Shown here piece by piece: positions 1 to 8,050 of a stretch of DNA of 48,202 bases (its first letter is position 1; each line of letters starts with the position of its first letter). Both the position numbers and the translations under genes were made by a program. Origin of the DNA: CAYNFH01 sp964396385 (lineage in GTDB: Bacteria > Armatimonadota > Chthonomonadetes > Chthonomonadales > CAJBBX01); NCBI GenBank assembly GCA_964396385.1, contig CAYNFH010000019.1:1-48202 (forward strand), written 5' to 3'. The notes beneath the pieces were generated by a model. It was given only the letters and a program-made list of their open reading frames with translations, was not told where the DNA came from and searched no databases.

Positions 1-1
1 C

Positions 2-544
2 GCGCGTTCGGCTGCGCCGCAGTCCCGCCAAGCTCCATCAACCGCCGGCCAAACGCAGCCGGTGCCGCAGCCCCAAGGCGGCAATTTGACACGCGCGTGT
101 CAAATTGCCGAACCAGAAGAGCGGCCCGAGCCATCCATCTCAGACCTGGTGGCGCAGCTCACCGCCCGCTGCTCGGAAGAGGAGCTGCTCCAGATCGCGC
201 TCAAGCTCCTCTCCCCAGAGCAGCTCAAGGCGCACCTGCGCTCTCTCCCGCAGGAGACCAAACACGAGCTCGTGGAGGAGGTGCTAGAGGAGGAAACGGA
301 GGAAGAGAGGAACGACTTCGCCTGCCGCCTCCTCAGCAAGGACACCGCCATGCTCGTCCGCTATGACCAGAAGCGGTGGGATCTTACAAAGTGGCTGGCA
401 GAGAGGATGAGGTGCCGGCCCGAGAACGTTCTGGGGGTGCTCATCGACCACGGCTGGATACTACTGAGGCAGCACGCCCACATAGAGCCATACTCCCTCA
501 CAGGCCTCCTCTGGACCCGTGGCAGGCCGGGGTGGGCAGACTGA
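2..544 (+). CDS. Partial hypothetical protein, 5' end outside window
   Basis: The reading frame is open to the left edge, so this is the 3' part of a longer gene; a GTG at 62 is a possible but unconvincing start. The visible N-terminal part is a Pro/Gln/Ala/Ser-rich linker (about residues 1-45). It is followed by an acidic helical segment rich in Glu and Leu, with runs such as EEELLQIALKLL, and a C-terminal domain containing WDLTKWLAERM. No family was recognised. A 32-bp perfect palindrome at 79-110 lies in the linker and is read through in frame. It could be a regulator or scaffold subunit, but function cannot be assigned. Confidence 0.55.
   Translation, partial: ARSAAPQSRQAPSTAGQTQPVPQPQGGNLTRACQIAEPEERPEPSISDLVAQLTARCSEEELLQIALKLLSPEQLKAHLRSLPQETKHELVEEVLEEETEEERNDFACRLLSKDTAMLVRYDQKRWDLTKWLAERMRCRPENVLGVLIDHGWILLRQHAHIEPYSLTGLLWTRGRPGWAD
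79..110. repeat. 32-bp perfect palindrome
   Basis: A fully self-complementary 32-bp sequence has half-site CGGCAATTTGACACGC and no spacer. Its AT-rich flanks (AATTTGACAC) contrast with the GC-rich surroundings. It lies in the low-complexity linker of the first gene and keeps the frame. It may be an inserted palindromic repeat or a regulator binding site; the sequence alone does not decide. Confidence 0.85.
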
Positions 545-654
545 TATGGCGCCGCCGCGCCAAATTTGAGACAACGATCTCACGCTACGGAGGAGAGAAC
601 ACACCGGCCGGATCCGATCCTGGCGGCTTGGCGGTGCGAAACGCCCGGAGCTGA

Positions 655-1845
655 TCACGCTCCTGCCTTCGTAACGGCGGTCCTTGGAGCAAGCCGCCAC
701 GGCTGAGCGGCCGCAGGCCGGGGCGGGGGAGCGCTGGGGCGGTCCGGAGGCTGCTCGGGAGGCGGCGCCGGTGTCGCGCCGACGGCAGGCCAGGTAACCG
801 GTCGCAGCAGCATCACCGGGTCCTCCACCAGCCGTCGCCGCTCGATGAGCACCGGGAGCACGCGGGCGGCCTCTATCTGCAGAGCCGGGGCGGGAGACCG
901 TTCCGCAACGCGCCGCACCGGATACACCGCGCGGCCGTCTCCCACGCTCTCCAGCGCGCGCAGCGCCTTGATCACCACGTCCACCTCGCGGTGACTCAGC
1001 AGCTTGCAGAGGCTTGGGACCACCTCCGATCGCACCTCGCCGTAGCTGTTTTCGCCGGTCGCAGCCAGCACCTGTTTGAGTGCGGAAATGGCGGCGGCCC
1101 GCACGCGCGGATTCACGGCGGACGCGGCCTCCGCGAGAGCCACGATGTTGTTCGGATGACCGGAGGCTCCGAGGGCGTCGATGGCGCAGAGGCGCATCCA
1201 CATGTCGGCCCGGATGGCGCCGGGGACGGCCAGCGCGCCCCGAGCAATGCTCAGGACGAGGGCCGTCACGGCAAATGTCACCAGCGGCAGGGCGCAGATG
1301 CCGGTCCAGATGAGGGGAGTGGCCGCATCGGAGTGGAGAAGCCGCGCGAGGGTCGGTATGCGGGTAGCGCCGAGCAGCACCGCGAGCGTTACGCCGGCCG
1401 CGAACGCGGCGCTGGACGGCGCCACGGCCCGTACGCAGCGCCAGCCGGAGGCGAGGGGCGGCTCCGGCAGCCGGATCTCCAGCAGGTTTGCGAGCGCGGC
1501 CATGGCGGACGGGATGTGCTCCGGAAGCACACGCGCCCGCGTCAGCAGCCACGCCGCTATGGCGCGCTCGGACCGGGTCCGGCCGGAGCGGTCGTGCAGG
1601 ACTTCCGCCAGGGCGGGCGCGTTCACCAGGGGACGCACCACGTGGCGCTGCTGGTCGAACTGGCTGATGATGGAGTGCGCCGGCAGCCAGAGCAGGTTAT
1701 CTTCGGCGGGGAGACGGCGTGAGAGCGCGCGGATGGCCTCTATCTCTTCGCCTGCAAATTCCGGCGCCGCGCGCCTGGCCGTCAGCGCGGCGTGATATGC
1801 CGGAACCGGCGCCGTGCGGCGCCTTCCAACCGCCCATCTCCACAT
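655..1845 (-). CDS. HEAT-repeat membrane protein
   Basis: About 396 residues if translation starts at the ATG at 1845 (MWRWAVG...); an upstream in-frame TTG at 1875 is an alternative. The N-terminal third is helical and soluble-looking. Two hydrophobic segments follow in the middle (SSAAFAAGVTLAVLLGA and LIWTGICALPLVTFAVTALVL). The C-terminal half has HEAT-like helical pairs such as NPRVRAAAISALKQVL and EVDVVIKALRALESVGD, ending in a Pro/Ala-rich tail. Such proteins are usually protein-interaction scaffolds at the membrane. It is divergent from the htrA gene; the gap between them holds only a quartet repeat element. Its specific role is unknown. Confidence 0.8.
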   Translation of the reverse strand: MWRWAVGRRRTAPVPAYHAALTARRAAPEFAGEEIEAIRALSRRLPAEDNLLWLPAHSIISQFDQQRHVVRPLVNAPALAEVLHDRSGRTRSERAIAAWLLTRARVLPEHIPSAMAALANLLEIRLPEPPLASGWRCVRAVAPSSAAFAAGVTLAVLLGATRIPTLARLLHSDAATPLIWTGICALPLVTFAVTALVLSIARGALAVPGAIRADMWMRLCAIDALGASGHPNNIVALAEAASAVNPRVRAAAISALKQVLAATGENSYGEVRSEVVPSLCKLLSHREVDVVIKALRALESVGDGRAVYPVRRVAERSPAPALQIEAARVLPVLIERRRLVEDPVMLLRPVTWPAVGATPAPPPEQPPDRPSAPPPRPAAAQPWRLAPRTAVTKAGA

Positions 1846-1997
1846 CTCACTGTCCCGATCGCGGACTCGTCTCAAACCTGGCCCGCGCGGATGCGGGGCC
1901 GATCAGGTTTTGCGGCATATTACGTGCCACGCGGTTGATCGTAACAGCCGCGTTGCGCGTATGGTCTATAAAGAGTGTGCGCCCGCCGTACGCGGAA

Positions 1998-2059
1998 TGA
2001 CGGTGGACTGCAGACGGAGGACCGCCAGATTCCGTCATCCGTCTGCCGTCACCCGTCAC
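1998..2059. repeat. Quartet repeat element (paired arms)
   Basis: Left arm: four heptamers at 1998-2025 (TGACGGT, GGACTGC, AGACGGA, GGACCGC). Core: 2026-2031. Right arm: four heptamers at 2032-2059 (CCGTCAT, CCGTCTG, CCGTCAC, CCGTCAC), with five constant and two variable bases. The arms are roughly complementary. The element lies just upstream of htrA. The rest of 1846-2121 shows no convincing gene or promoter. Confidence 0.8.
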
Positions 2060-2121
2060 ATACCATGGAAACTAAAGGATGTATTTTCCGGAACGCCCGG
2101 AGGAGGGGAGGCCAAAACCAC

Positions 2122-3204
2122 ATGAATCGATTCCGTCGCCCGCCGCTGGCGCTGATCGCGGCGTTCCTCCTGGGAGGCATCGTCGTGCCGAACGTCCGGC
2201 TGCGCTGGGAGCCCGCACACGCCGCTCCCGCCGCGGTGAACCCCGTGCTCCAGGCGCCGGAGGAGGTCTACGCCCGCGCCGCCGCCCTGGCCGGACCCTC
2301 CGTGGTCAACATCGATACGGAGGGGCGGGTGCGGGTCCGCAGCCTGTTCGACGAAGACTTCCTCCTGGGCGGACCGCGCTACCAGCGCGTTACAACCTCC
2401 GGCTCCGGCATCATCCTCAACCCCTACGGCGATATTGTGACCAATGAACACGTGGTTGGCAATGCTGACTCGATCAAAGTGACGCTGGAGGACGGCCACC
2501 AGTATACCGGCCGCGTCGTGGGCACGGACCACAGCACGGACGTCGCGGTTATCCACATCGCCGCCAACAACCTCCCCGCGGCGCGGCTGGGCTCGTCCCA
2601 GCAGCTTGTGCCCGGTCAGCTTGCCGTCGCCATCGGCAATCCCTACGGGCTGCGCTTTACGGTGACGCACGGCATTGTGAGCGCCACAGGGCGACCGGTC
2701 AAGGTCCAGGACCGCATCTATGAGAACCTGATTCAGACCGACTGTGCCATCAACCCCGGCAACTCCGGAGGGGCGCTGCTGGACCGTGAGGGCCGCGTCA
2801 TCGGCATCAACACGCTGGTAATGGATGCCGCGAATGGCGTGGGATTCGCCATCCCCATCGACACCGCCGAGCGCATTGTCCGGGAGCTGAAGAAGTACGG
2901 CAAAGTGAAGCGCGCCTGGACGGGCATCTATGCCGGACCGGTCACCCAGAGCATCCGCCGCTACCTGGGAATTCAGGAGGATGGGGGCGCCTTCGTGGAG
3001 GGGGTCGTGCCCGGCAGCCCGGCCGATGAGGCGGGAGTGCAGCGAGGGGACATCGTGATGGAGCTCGGTGGCAAGCACGTGACGGACGACGACTCGCTCC
3101 GGCGCATCACGGAAGGCCTCCACATCGGCGAGAAGACCACCATCAAGGTCTTCCGGGGCAATCAGCGCGCCGCCGGAGAGATCACGCTGCGGGAAGCGCC
3201 ATGA
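2122..3204 (+). CDS. HtrA/DegP-family serine protease
   Basis: 360 residues. The start is the ATG at 2122, preceded by GGGGAGG with a 10-base spacer. An in-frame ATG at 2065 is possible, but only 2122 places the signal segment (LALIAAFLLGGIVV, residues 8-22) at the N-terminus. The trypsin-like domain shows the full triad: His110 (TNEHVV), Asp140 (STDVAV) and Ser215 (NPGNSGGAL). A single PDZ domain follows from about residue 285 (EGVVPGSPADEAGVQRGDIV). This is the DegS/DegP-like architecture for periplasmic or membrane-anchored proteolysis of misfolded proteins. With one PDZ it is closer to DegS or HtrA than to DegP. Stop and downstream gap are followed directly by a quartet repeat. Confidence 0.93.
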   Translation: MNRFRRPPLALIAAFLLGGIVVPNVRLRWEPAHAAPAAVNPVLQAPEEVYARAAALAGPSVVNIDTEGRVRVRSLFDEDFLLGGPRYQRVTTSGSGIILNPYGDIVTNEHVVGNADSIKVTLEDGHQYTGRVVGTDHSTDVAVIHIAANNLPAARLGSSQQLVPGQLAVAIGNPYGLRFTVTHGIVSATGRPVKVQDRIYENLIQTDCAINPGNSGGALLDREGRVIGINTLVMDAANGVGFAIPIDTAERIVRELKKYGKVKRAWTGIYAGPVTQSIRRYLGIQEDGGAFVEGVVPGSPADEAGVQRGDIVMELGGKHVTDDDSLRRITEGLHIGEKTTIKVFRGNQRAAGEITLREAP

Positions 3205-3205
3205 A

Positions 3206-3284
3206 GAGGTGAGAGGTGAGAGGTGAGAGATGAGGGCCGGAATCCTGAACACCTGAAGCCCTGAACACCTGAACACCTGAACAC
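3206..3284. repeat. Quartet repeat element (heptamer arm plus octamer arm)
   Basis: GAGGTGA is repeated four times at 3206-3233 (last copy GAGATGA). A core containing CCGGAATC follows, then CTGAACAC five times at 3245-3284. The arms are not complementary here and differ in unit length. The array begins one base after the htrA stop codon. Confidence 0.9.
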
Positions 3285-3389
3285 CGAGCTTTCCCCCGAC
3301 GGGTACACTTTAGGTAGCAGCAACGAGGCTGCCCGATAAGCTGGCGGAGGGTACGCCTGTCCGACCTGGGCGGAAGAAAGAGGGAGACC

Positions 3390-4349
3390 ATGATCGTTCC
3401 AACCCGTGTCCTCTTTGGGCATGCCTATGGAAACTACGCGTTAGGCGCATACAACATCAATAACCTCGAGCAGGCCATGGGCCTGTTTAGGGGCAACATG
3501 GACTCGCAGGCGCCGTTCATCATCCAGATCAGCAAGGGCGCCCGGGGATATACCGACAAGCGGATGCTGGAAGCCATTATTCGAGCCGCGGACCAGCTCT
3601 GGCCGGACGCGCTGTTCGCCGTCCATCTGGATCACGGTGACGAAGAGACCGCCCACGAGTGCATCGAGAGCGGCTTCTACTCGTCCGTGATGATAGACGC
3701 GTCGCACGAGCCCTTTGCCGAGAACGTCGCTATCACCAGGCGGGTGGTGGACCACGCCCACACGCGCAACATCAGCGTGGAGGCGGAGCTCGGCATGCTC
3801 GGGGGCGTCGAGGAGCACGTGAAGGTGGACGAGAAGGACGCCCGGCTCACCGATCCCGATGAGGCCGTCGAGTTCGTCCGCCAGAGCGGGTGCGATTCGC
3901 TCGCCTGCGCCATCGGCACCAGCCACGGCGCCTACAAGTTCAGCGGATCGCAGGGGCTTCATTTCGACCGCATCCGCGCCATCCAGGAGCGGCTGCCAGG
4001 CTTCCCGCTGGTGATGCACGGCTCGTCATCCGTTCCAGAGGACGAGGTGGAGCGCATCAACGCGGCCGGCGGATGTCTCAAGAACGCCAAGGGCGTGGAC
4101 CCCCACCAGTACATTCCGGCGGCCAAGCTGGGGGTCTGCAAGGTGAACATCGACACCGATGGCAGGCTCGTCTGGACTCGCGTGCACCGCGAGCACTTCC
4201 GCGACAACTGCGCGGACTTCGACCTGCGGCCGCCCGGCAAGAAGTTCATGGCGGAGTATGCCAAGTTCATCGCGAGCCGCAATGAGCTCCTGGGCTCCGC
4301 GGGCCAGCTCCAGGGCGCTCGCGACCACGCTCTCGCAGCCCGCAGGTAG
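3390..4349 (+). CDS. fba: Class II fructose-bisphosphate (ketose-bisphosphate) aldolase
   Basis: 319 residues, the usual size for the family. ATG at 3390 with GAGGGA upstream. Zinc-dependent aldolase signatures are in order: the HLDHGD metal-ligand and catalytic motif (residues 79-84), the SVEAELGMLGG segment with its Glu (residue 133), the IGTSHGAYKF ligand His (179) and the VMHGSSS ligand His (210). The KVNIDTDGRL phosphate/Asn motif follows. It is expected to cleave or form fructose-1,6-bisphosphate in central metabolism; a tagatose-bisphosphate or related substrate cannot be excluded. It is convergent with the next gene, separated by only about 9 bases. Confidence 0.93.
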   Translation: MIVPTRVLFGHAYGNYALGAYNINNLEQAMGLFRGNMDSQAPFIIQISKGARGYTDKRMLEAIIRAADQLWPDALFAVHLDHGDEETAHECIESGFYSSVMIDASHEPFAENVAITRRVVDHAHTRNISVEAELGMLGGVEEHVKVDEKDARLTDPDEAVEFVRQSGCDSLACAIGTSHGAYKFSGSQGLHFDRIRAIQERLPGFPLVMHGSSSVPEDEVERINAAGGCLKNAKGVDPHQYIPAAKLGVCKVNIDTDGRLVWTRVHREHFRDNCADFDLRPPGKKFMAEYAKFIASRNELLGSAGQLQGARDHALAARR

Positions 4350-4358
4350 AGGGGTACG

Positions 4359-6662
4359 CTAGACCGCCGAAGGCGCCGGGCGGCGGCCCGCCAGGAGACC
4401 CCAATGGTCTCGCGGGTGGTTGCGGGCCAGGTTCTGGAAGATCTGCTCGGACTCCGTGCAGCGGCCGGCGGCGCGAAGAGCCTCCGCGCGCCAGTAGAGC
4501 GCTTCCAGGCTGCCCGGCAGCCGCTCCAGCGCCGCAGCCGTCTCCTGCTCCGCGCCCAGCAGGTCCCCGGCCAGAAGGCAGGCGCGGGCGCGTATGACGG
4601 CCGCGCCTGCCTCGGAGGCGAGCGAGCGGTCCCACTGCAGGGCCCGGTTCGCCTCCTGCCGCGCCTGCTCTATCTGTCCCGTCTCCAGCAAGGCCACGGC
4701 GCGAGCCCTCCGCGCCAGGCCGCCTATGGCCCGGCCGGTGGGCGAAACGGCCGCGCGGATGGCCCCCTGAACCAGCGTGGCCTGCGCCATCGCCTCGTCC
4801 GGCCAGGAGCGCAGCAGCGCAGCCTGCGCCAGCACCGTCCTCACCAGGACCAGCCGCAGCGGTCCAAGCCGGTCCTGCTGCGGTCCGCGCAGCATCCGCT
4901 CGCACTCTTGCATGGCTTCCTCGAACCGGTCCGTCTCCGCCAGCGACATCGCGCGGGCAGCCGTGGTGTGCAGCTCCGGGACGCGTACCAGCATCTCCGG
5001 AAGCCTGCCGCTTCCGTCCAGCGCCTCCAGCGCGGAGTCGCCCCTTCCAAGCGTCAGATAGGCCTGCGCGAGGGAGAGCCGCAGCTCCTCCGCCGCGAAG
5101 GCGGGCGGCTGCATTTGCAGCGCCTTCTCCCGGAGGCGAATGGCCTCCGCCACACGCCCGACGCGATCTGCGACATTGGCCGCCAATGACAGGGCCAGCC
5201 ACCTCCGGCGGGCGTAGTAGACCGCTGCCCAAACCGCCAGTACAGCCACGGTGAACAGGTTATTGGTACCGTACGCCACTACGAGAGCCGCGCCCGCACC
5301 CCACGCCAGCGCCCGCCAGGTGAGGACCTCCAGGGGCGGCCGAGCGTAGCTGCGCTGCAAGTGAGCTGACTGGTAGGCCGCGTAGACCACTGCCGCAAGC
5401 ATGGCGGCGTAGAAGGCCCAATAAGCAGCCCATCGGCCTTCATGGAGCGGAGGCCACTGGCTTACACCCACCAGGAGGAGCATCGCGAGCGCCATCTCCA
5501 CGGCCAGCAGAGGTCCGCGCACTCCCACCCTTTGCGCTGCGGCGCTCCCAAGTAGAAAGGCAGCTATCAGCCACCCGACAAAAGCAGCCCCGACCATCAC
5601 GGCCAGCATCACGGCCCGAAAGATCGTGCGGATTGCCTCGCGTCGCGTGCGCTGCTGCGGTGAGAGGTCGGACTCGCGGTACGTCAGAGCGGGCCGGGAT
5701 GCGCTTTCGCTCTGAGGATTTGGCTGGTACTGCGGGAGGGACGCGGTTCGGTGTGAGGAGCGGCGGGACGAGGGCATGGAGGCGCCGGTGCTCTGTGCTC
5801 CGTAGGTCAGCCCCAGGCACAACACCAGGAACACGACAACCATCCGCGCTCTGGCGGCTGGGGTGGCCAGGAGGTAGCGCTGATAGCCGCCTCGCCCTAA
5901 CCTGATTACGAACAGAAAGATCAACAGAAACCAGAGCACCGGCAGGCCGGCCTTCACCGCGATGAGGAGGAGCACCACCAGCACGAAATCCCAGTTGCCG
6001 GGCGAAAACGCGGCCGTGATGTGGGCGCCATCGAGCTGCCAAACCGGCAGCAGGTTGGCCAGATTGATCAGGAATCCCAGGCCCGCGATGGCGTACCAGT
6101 ACTTGCTGCCCGTTATGCTTCCTAGCAGCAGGCATCCCAATGCTGCGAGCATGCCCGCAACCGGACCACCCGCGCCGCACTCCGCCTCTACCACAGGGTT
6201 CTCGGGGAACTGCTTGACGGCGATGAGCGCCCCAAAGAACGGGATGAACATGGGCGCGCTGAACTTCAGTCCATGCTTCCAGTTCATCACCACGTGTCCC
6301 ATCTCGTGAAGGAAAATGGAGATGGTGAAGCCCAGGGCAAGCTGCCAGCCCATGTAGGCGGAGAGGGTGGCTACGAACACGCCCATGCTGCTGAAGGTGG
6401 TGAGGAGCGGACCGAGTTTCAGGAGCGCAAGCAGCCCTTTCCCCTTGAAAAGGAGGATCAACAACGCCGCCAATCCGCCGGTACGGGCAGGCTGCCCGGA
6501 ACGGCCCGGCGCGGCGCCAAGTCCTGAATCCACGCCCGGTGCCGCGTCCGCGCTCCCGCTGCCGTCGATCTCGAAGTCGGGCAAGGGAGGGAAGTGATGG
6601 CCGCAGTAGGCGCACCGGACTCCTCCCGGCAAGTTCGCCCGGCCGCAGGCAGAGCAGGTCAT
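4359..6662 (-). CDS. Zinc-ribbon / M50 site-2 protease / TPR fusion
   Basis: 767 residues. The N-terminal zinc ribbon uses Cys3, Cys6, Cys17 and Cys20. A polytopic M50-type domain carries HEMGH (residues 119-123) and the second metal motif NLLPVWQLDG (203-212), placing the active site in the membrane. After a second group of membrane helices (about residues 345-460), the C-terminal ~300 residues are TPR-like helical repeats. The start overlaps the stop of the upstream TPR gene by four bases, so the two are probably translationally coupled. Likely an intramembrane protease; the TPR part may present the substrate (inference). The substrate is unknown. Confidence 0.9.
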   Translation of the reverse strand: MTCSACGRANLPGGVRCAYCGHHFPPLPDFEIDGSGSADAAPGVDSGLGAAPGRSGQPARTGGLAALLILLFKGKGLLALLKLGPLLTTFSSMGVFVATLSAYMGWQLALGFTISIFLHEMGHVVMNWKHGLKFSAPMFIPFFGALIAVKQFPENPVVEAECGAGGPVAGMLAALGCLLLGSITGSKYWYAIAGLGFLINLANLLPVWQLDGAHITAAFSPGNWDFVLVVLLLIAVKAGLPVLWFLLIFLFVIRLGRGGYQRYLLATPAARARMVVVFLVLCLGLTYGAQSTGASMPSSRRSSHRTASLPQYQPNPQSESASRPALTYRESDLSPQQRTRREAIRTIFRAVMLAVMVGAAFVGWLIAAFLLGSAAAQRVGVRGPLLAVEMALAMLLLVGVSQWPPLHEGRWAAYWAFYAAMLAAVVYAAYQSAHLQRSYARPPLEVLTWRALAWGAGAALVVAYGTNNLFTVAVLAVWAAVYYARRRWLALSLAANVADRVGRVAEAIRLREKALQMQPPAFAAEELRLSLAQAYLTLGRGDSALEALDGSGRLPEMLVRVPELHTTAARAMSLAETDRFEEAMQECERMLRGPQQDRLGPLRLVLVRTVLAQAALLRSWPDEAMAQATLVQGAIRAAVSPTGRAIGGLARRARAVALLETGQIEQARQEANRALQWDRSLASEAGAAVIRARACLLAGDLLGAEQETAAALERLPGSLEALYWRAEALRAAGRCTESEQIFQNLARNHPRDHWGLLAGRRPAPSAV

Positions 6663-7753
6663 CTCACCGACGCCTGGACCCGCTTCGCCACGCTTGCGCC
6701 GATGAAGCGGCCCATCGCCACAAAGAAGAAGATGCTGATGACAAAGGCGGCCGACTGCAGCAGCAGCGCGCGCAGAATGCAGTAGATTACGCCCAGCCCG
6801 ATTCCCACGCCGCCGCCGGTGGAGTCATCCATGTTGCCCGCACCTATGATGAGGCCGGTGAGGCCGCCGAAGAAGGCGCTGATCACCACCCAGAAGATGA
6901 CCTCGATCACCACGCCTAGGCCGCCGAATCGGTCGTTTCCCGCAAACAGTACGGCGAACAGGATCCGCCACATCGCCCAGATCTGGCCGTAGAGCACTCC
7001 CCAGCCGATGCCGCGCAGAATGCGGGTGCCGGTGGACGGCGGGTAGTAGGTGGGAGCGACCGGAGCGCGCGGCGTGTAGCGCATACCCTGAGGTTGGCCC
7101 ATGCCTCCGGCGCCCGGGTAGGGCGGTGGCGCGGCCGTTTGCGGCGCGCCCCAGGGAGAGGGCGGTGGCTGTGCAGCCGGAGGGGCGCCCCACAAGGGAG
7201 CGGGCTGAGCCCACGGCGGGGGCGGCTCGACGGGTGCCGAAGACTGACTGCCATACCCGCCTAATGGCATGGGAGGCTGGGTCCCATAACCCCCGGTGGG
7301 CGAGGCAGCGCCATATCCCCCCAGCGGCGCACTCCCTAGCGGGACTCCTCCCAGCGGGGAGCCACCAATCGGCGGCTGCTGAGGAGCGGCGGGCTGGGCC
7401 GCGCCGATCCGCGCCAGAAGTTGCTTCGCGTTCTGGTGCTCCGGGTTGATCTGCAGCGCGCGATAAGCCTCCGCCTGCGACTCCTGAGTCCGCTGCGCCT
7501 GGAACAGGGCGTTCGCCAGGTTGTAGTGCATGATCGCATCATCCGGCTTGATCGCCACCGCCTGCTGGAGCGACCGGATGGAAGCGTCCAGATTGCCCAG
7601 CCGTGCATAGCAGATACCGAGCAGCGAATGCACCCGCGCGTTGTACGGCTCGGCGGTGGCGGCCTGCTGAAGCACTGCCAGGGCGCCCTGCACGTCTCCG
7701 GCCTGAAGAAGCCGCGCGCCCTGATCGGCGCCCGGGGACAACTGATCAGCCAT
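6659..7753 (-). CDS. TPR protein with Pro/Gly-rich linker and C-terminal membrane segments
   Basis: 364 residues from the ATG at 7753, chosen because GGAGGT lies 5 bases upstream. A longer frame to 7900 would translate repeat DNA. Residues ~5-110 are three TPR units (GARLLQAGDVQGALAVLQQA; SLLGICYARLGNLDASIRSL; YNLANALFQAQRTQESQAEA). A low-complexity region with LGGYG and PPPW repeats follows, then about four hydrophobic helices including ILFAVLFAG and GLGVVIEVIFWVVISAFFGG. It overlaps the M50 fusion gene by ATGA, suggesting a joint complex. The role is unknown; membrane scaffold or adaptor is the best description. Confidence 0.85.
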   Translation of the reverse strand: MADQLSPGADQGARLLQAGDVQGALAVLQQAATAEPYNARVHSLLGICYARLGNLDASIRSLQQAVAIKPDDAIMHYNLANALFQAQRTQESQAEAYRALQINPEHQNAKQLLARIGAAQPAAPQQPPIGGSPLGGVPLGSAPLGGYGAASPTGGYGTQPPMPLGGYGSQSSAPVEPPPPWAQPAPLWGAPPAAQPPPSPWGAPQTAAPPPYPGAGGMGQPQGMRYTPRAPVAPTYYPPSTGTRILRGIGWGVLYGQIWAMWRILFAVLFAGNDRFGGLGVVIEVIFWVVISAFFGGLTGLIIGAGNMDDSTGGGVGIGLGVIYCILRALLLQSAAFVISIFFFVAMGRFIGASVAKRVQASVR

Positions 7754-7839
7754 GATCGACCTCCGCAACGGAATATGCCCACAGCTTCCAGGCTGGTACG
7801 GGGATTGTGTGGCCGGCTGAGGGGCTTGCCGGCTCTTAA

Positions 7840-7973
7840 GTCCGCGTACGCGGACCTCCCGGGCTATGTCTGGTGTCCGCGAAGGCGGACACCAGGCCAA
7901 AGGCGGGTGAGCCGCGCCTTGGCCGCGAAAGCGGACAGCGTCCCGCTCCCTCGAACCAGTGGCGGGAGCGGGA
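7840..7973. repeat. Cluster of hairpins between lon and the TPR gene
   Basis: The 297-base gap 7754-8050 holds no gene. It contains a 16-bp perfect palindrome GTCCGCGTACGCGGAC (7840-7855), an 11-bp stem CTGGTGTCCGC/GCGGACACCAG with loop GAAG (7870-7895), and a 10-bp stem TCCCGCTCCC/GGGAGCGGGA (7941-7950 with 7964-7973). The GTCCGC-N4-GCGGAC hairpin recurs at 34594-34609. It may be a REP-like repeat cluster or a structured leader for the TPR gene. Confidence 0.75.
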
Positions 7974-8050
7974 ACCCTGGGCCGGGCCCTGGGCAGCGCC
8001 GGACCTTGGTCCGTGCGCGCATACCGTTGAGCGCGATGAATCCCGGAATA

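Noticed and set aside
461..1552. Minus-strand frame opposite the first gene and overlapping the HEAT gene
   Set aside because: Arg/Gly/Ala-rich, no domain, and overlaps the better supported HEAT-repeat frame in another phase.
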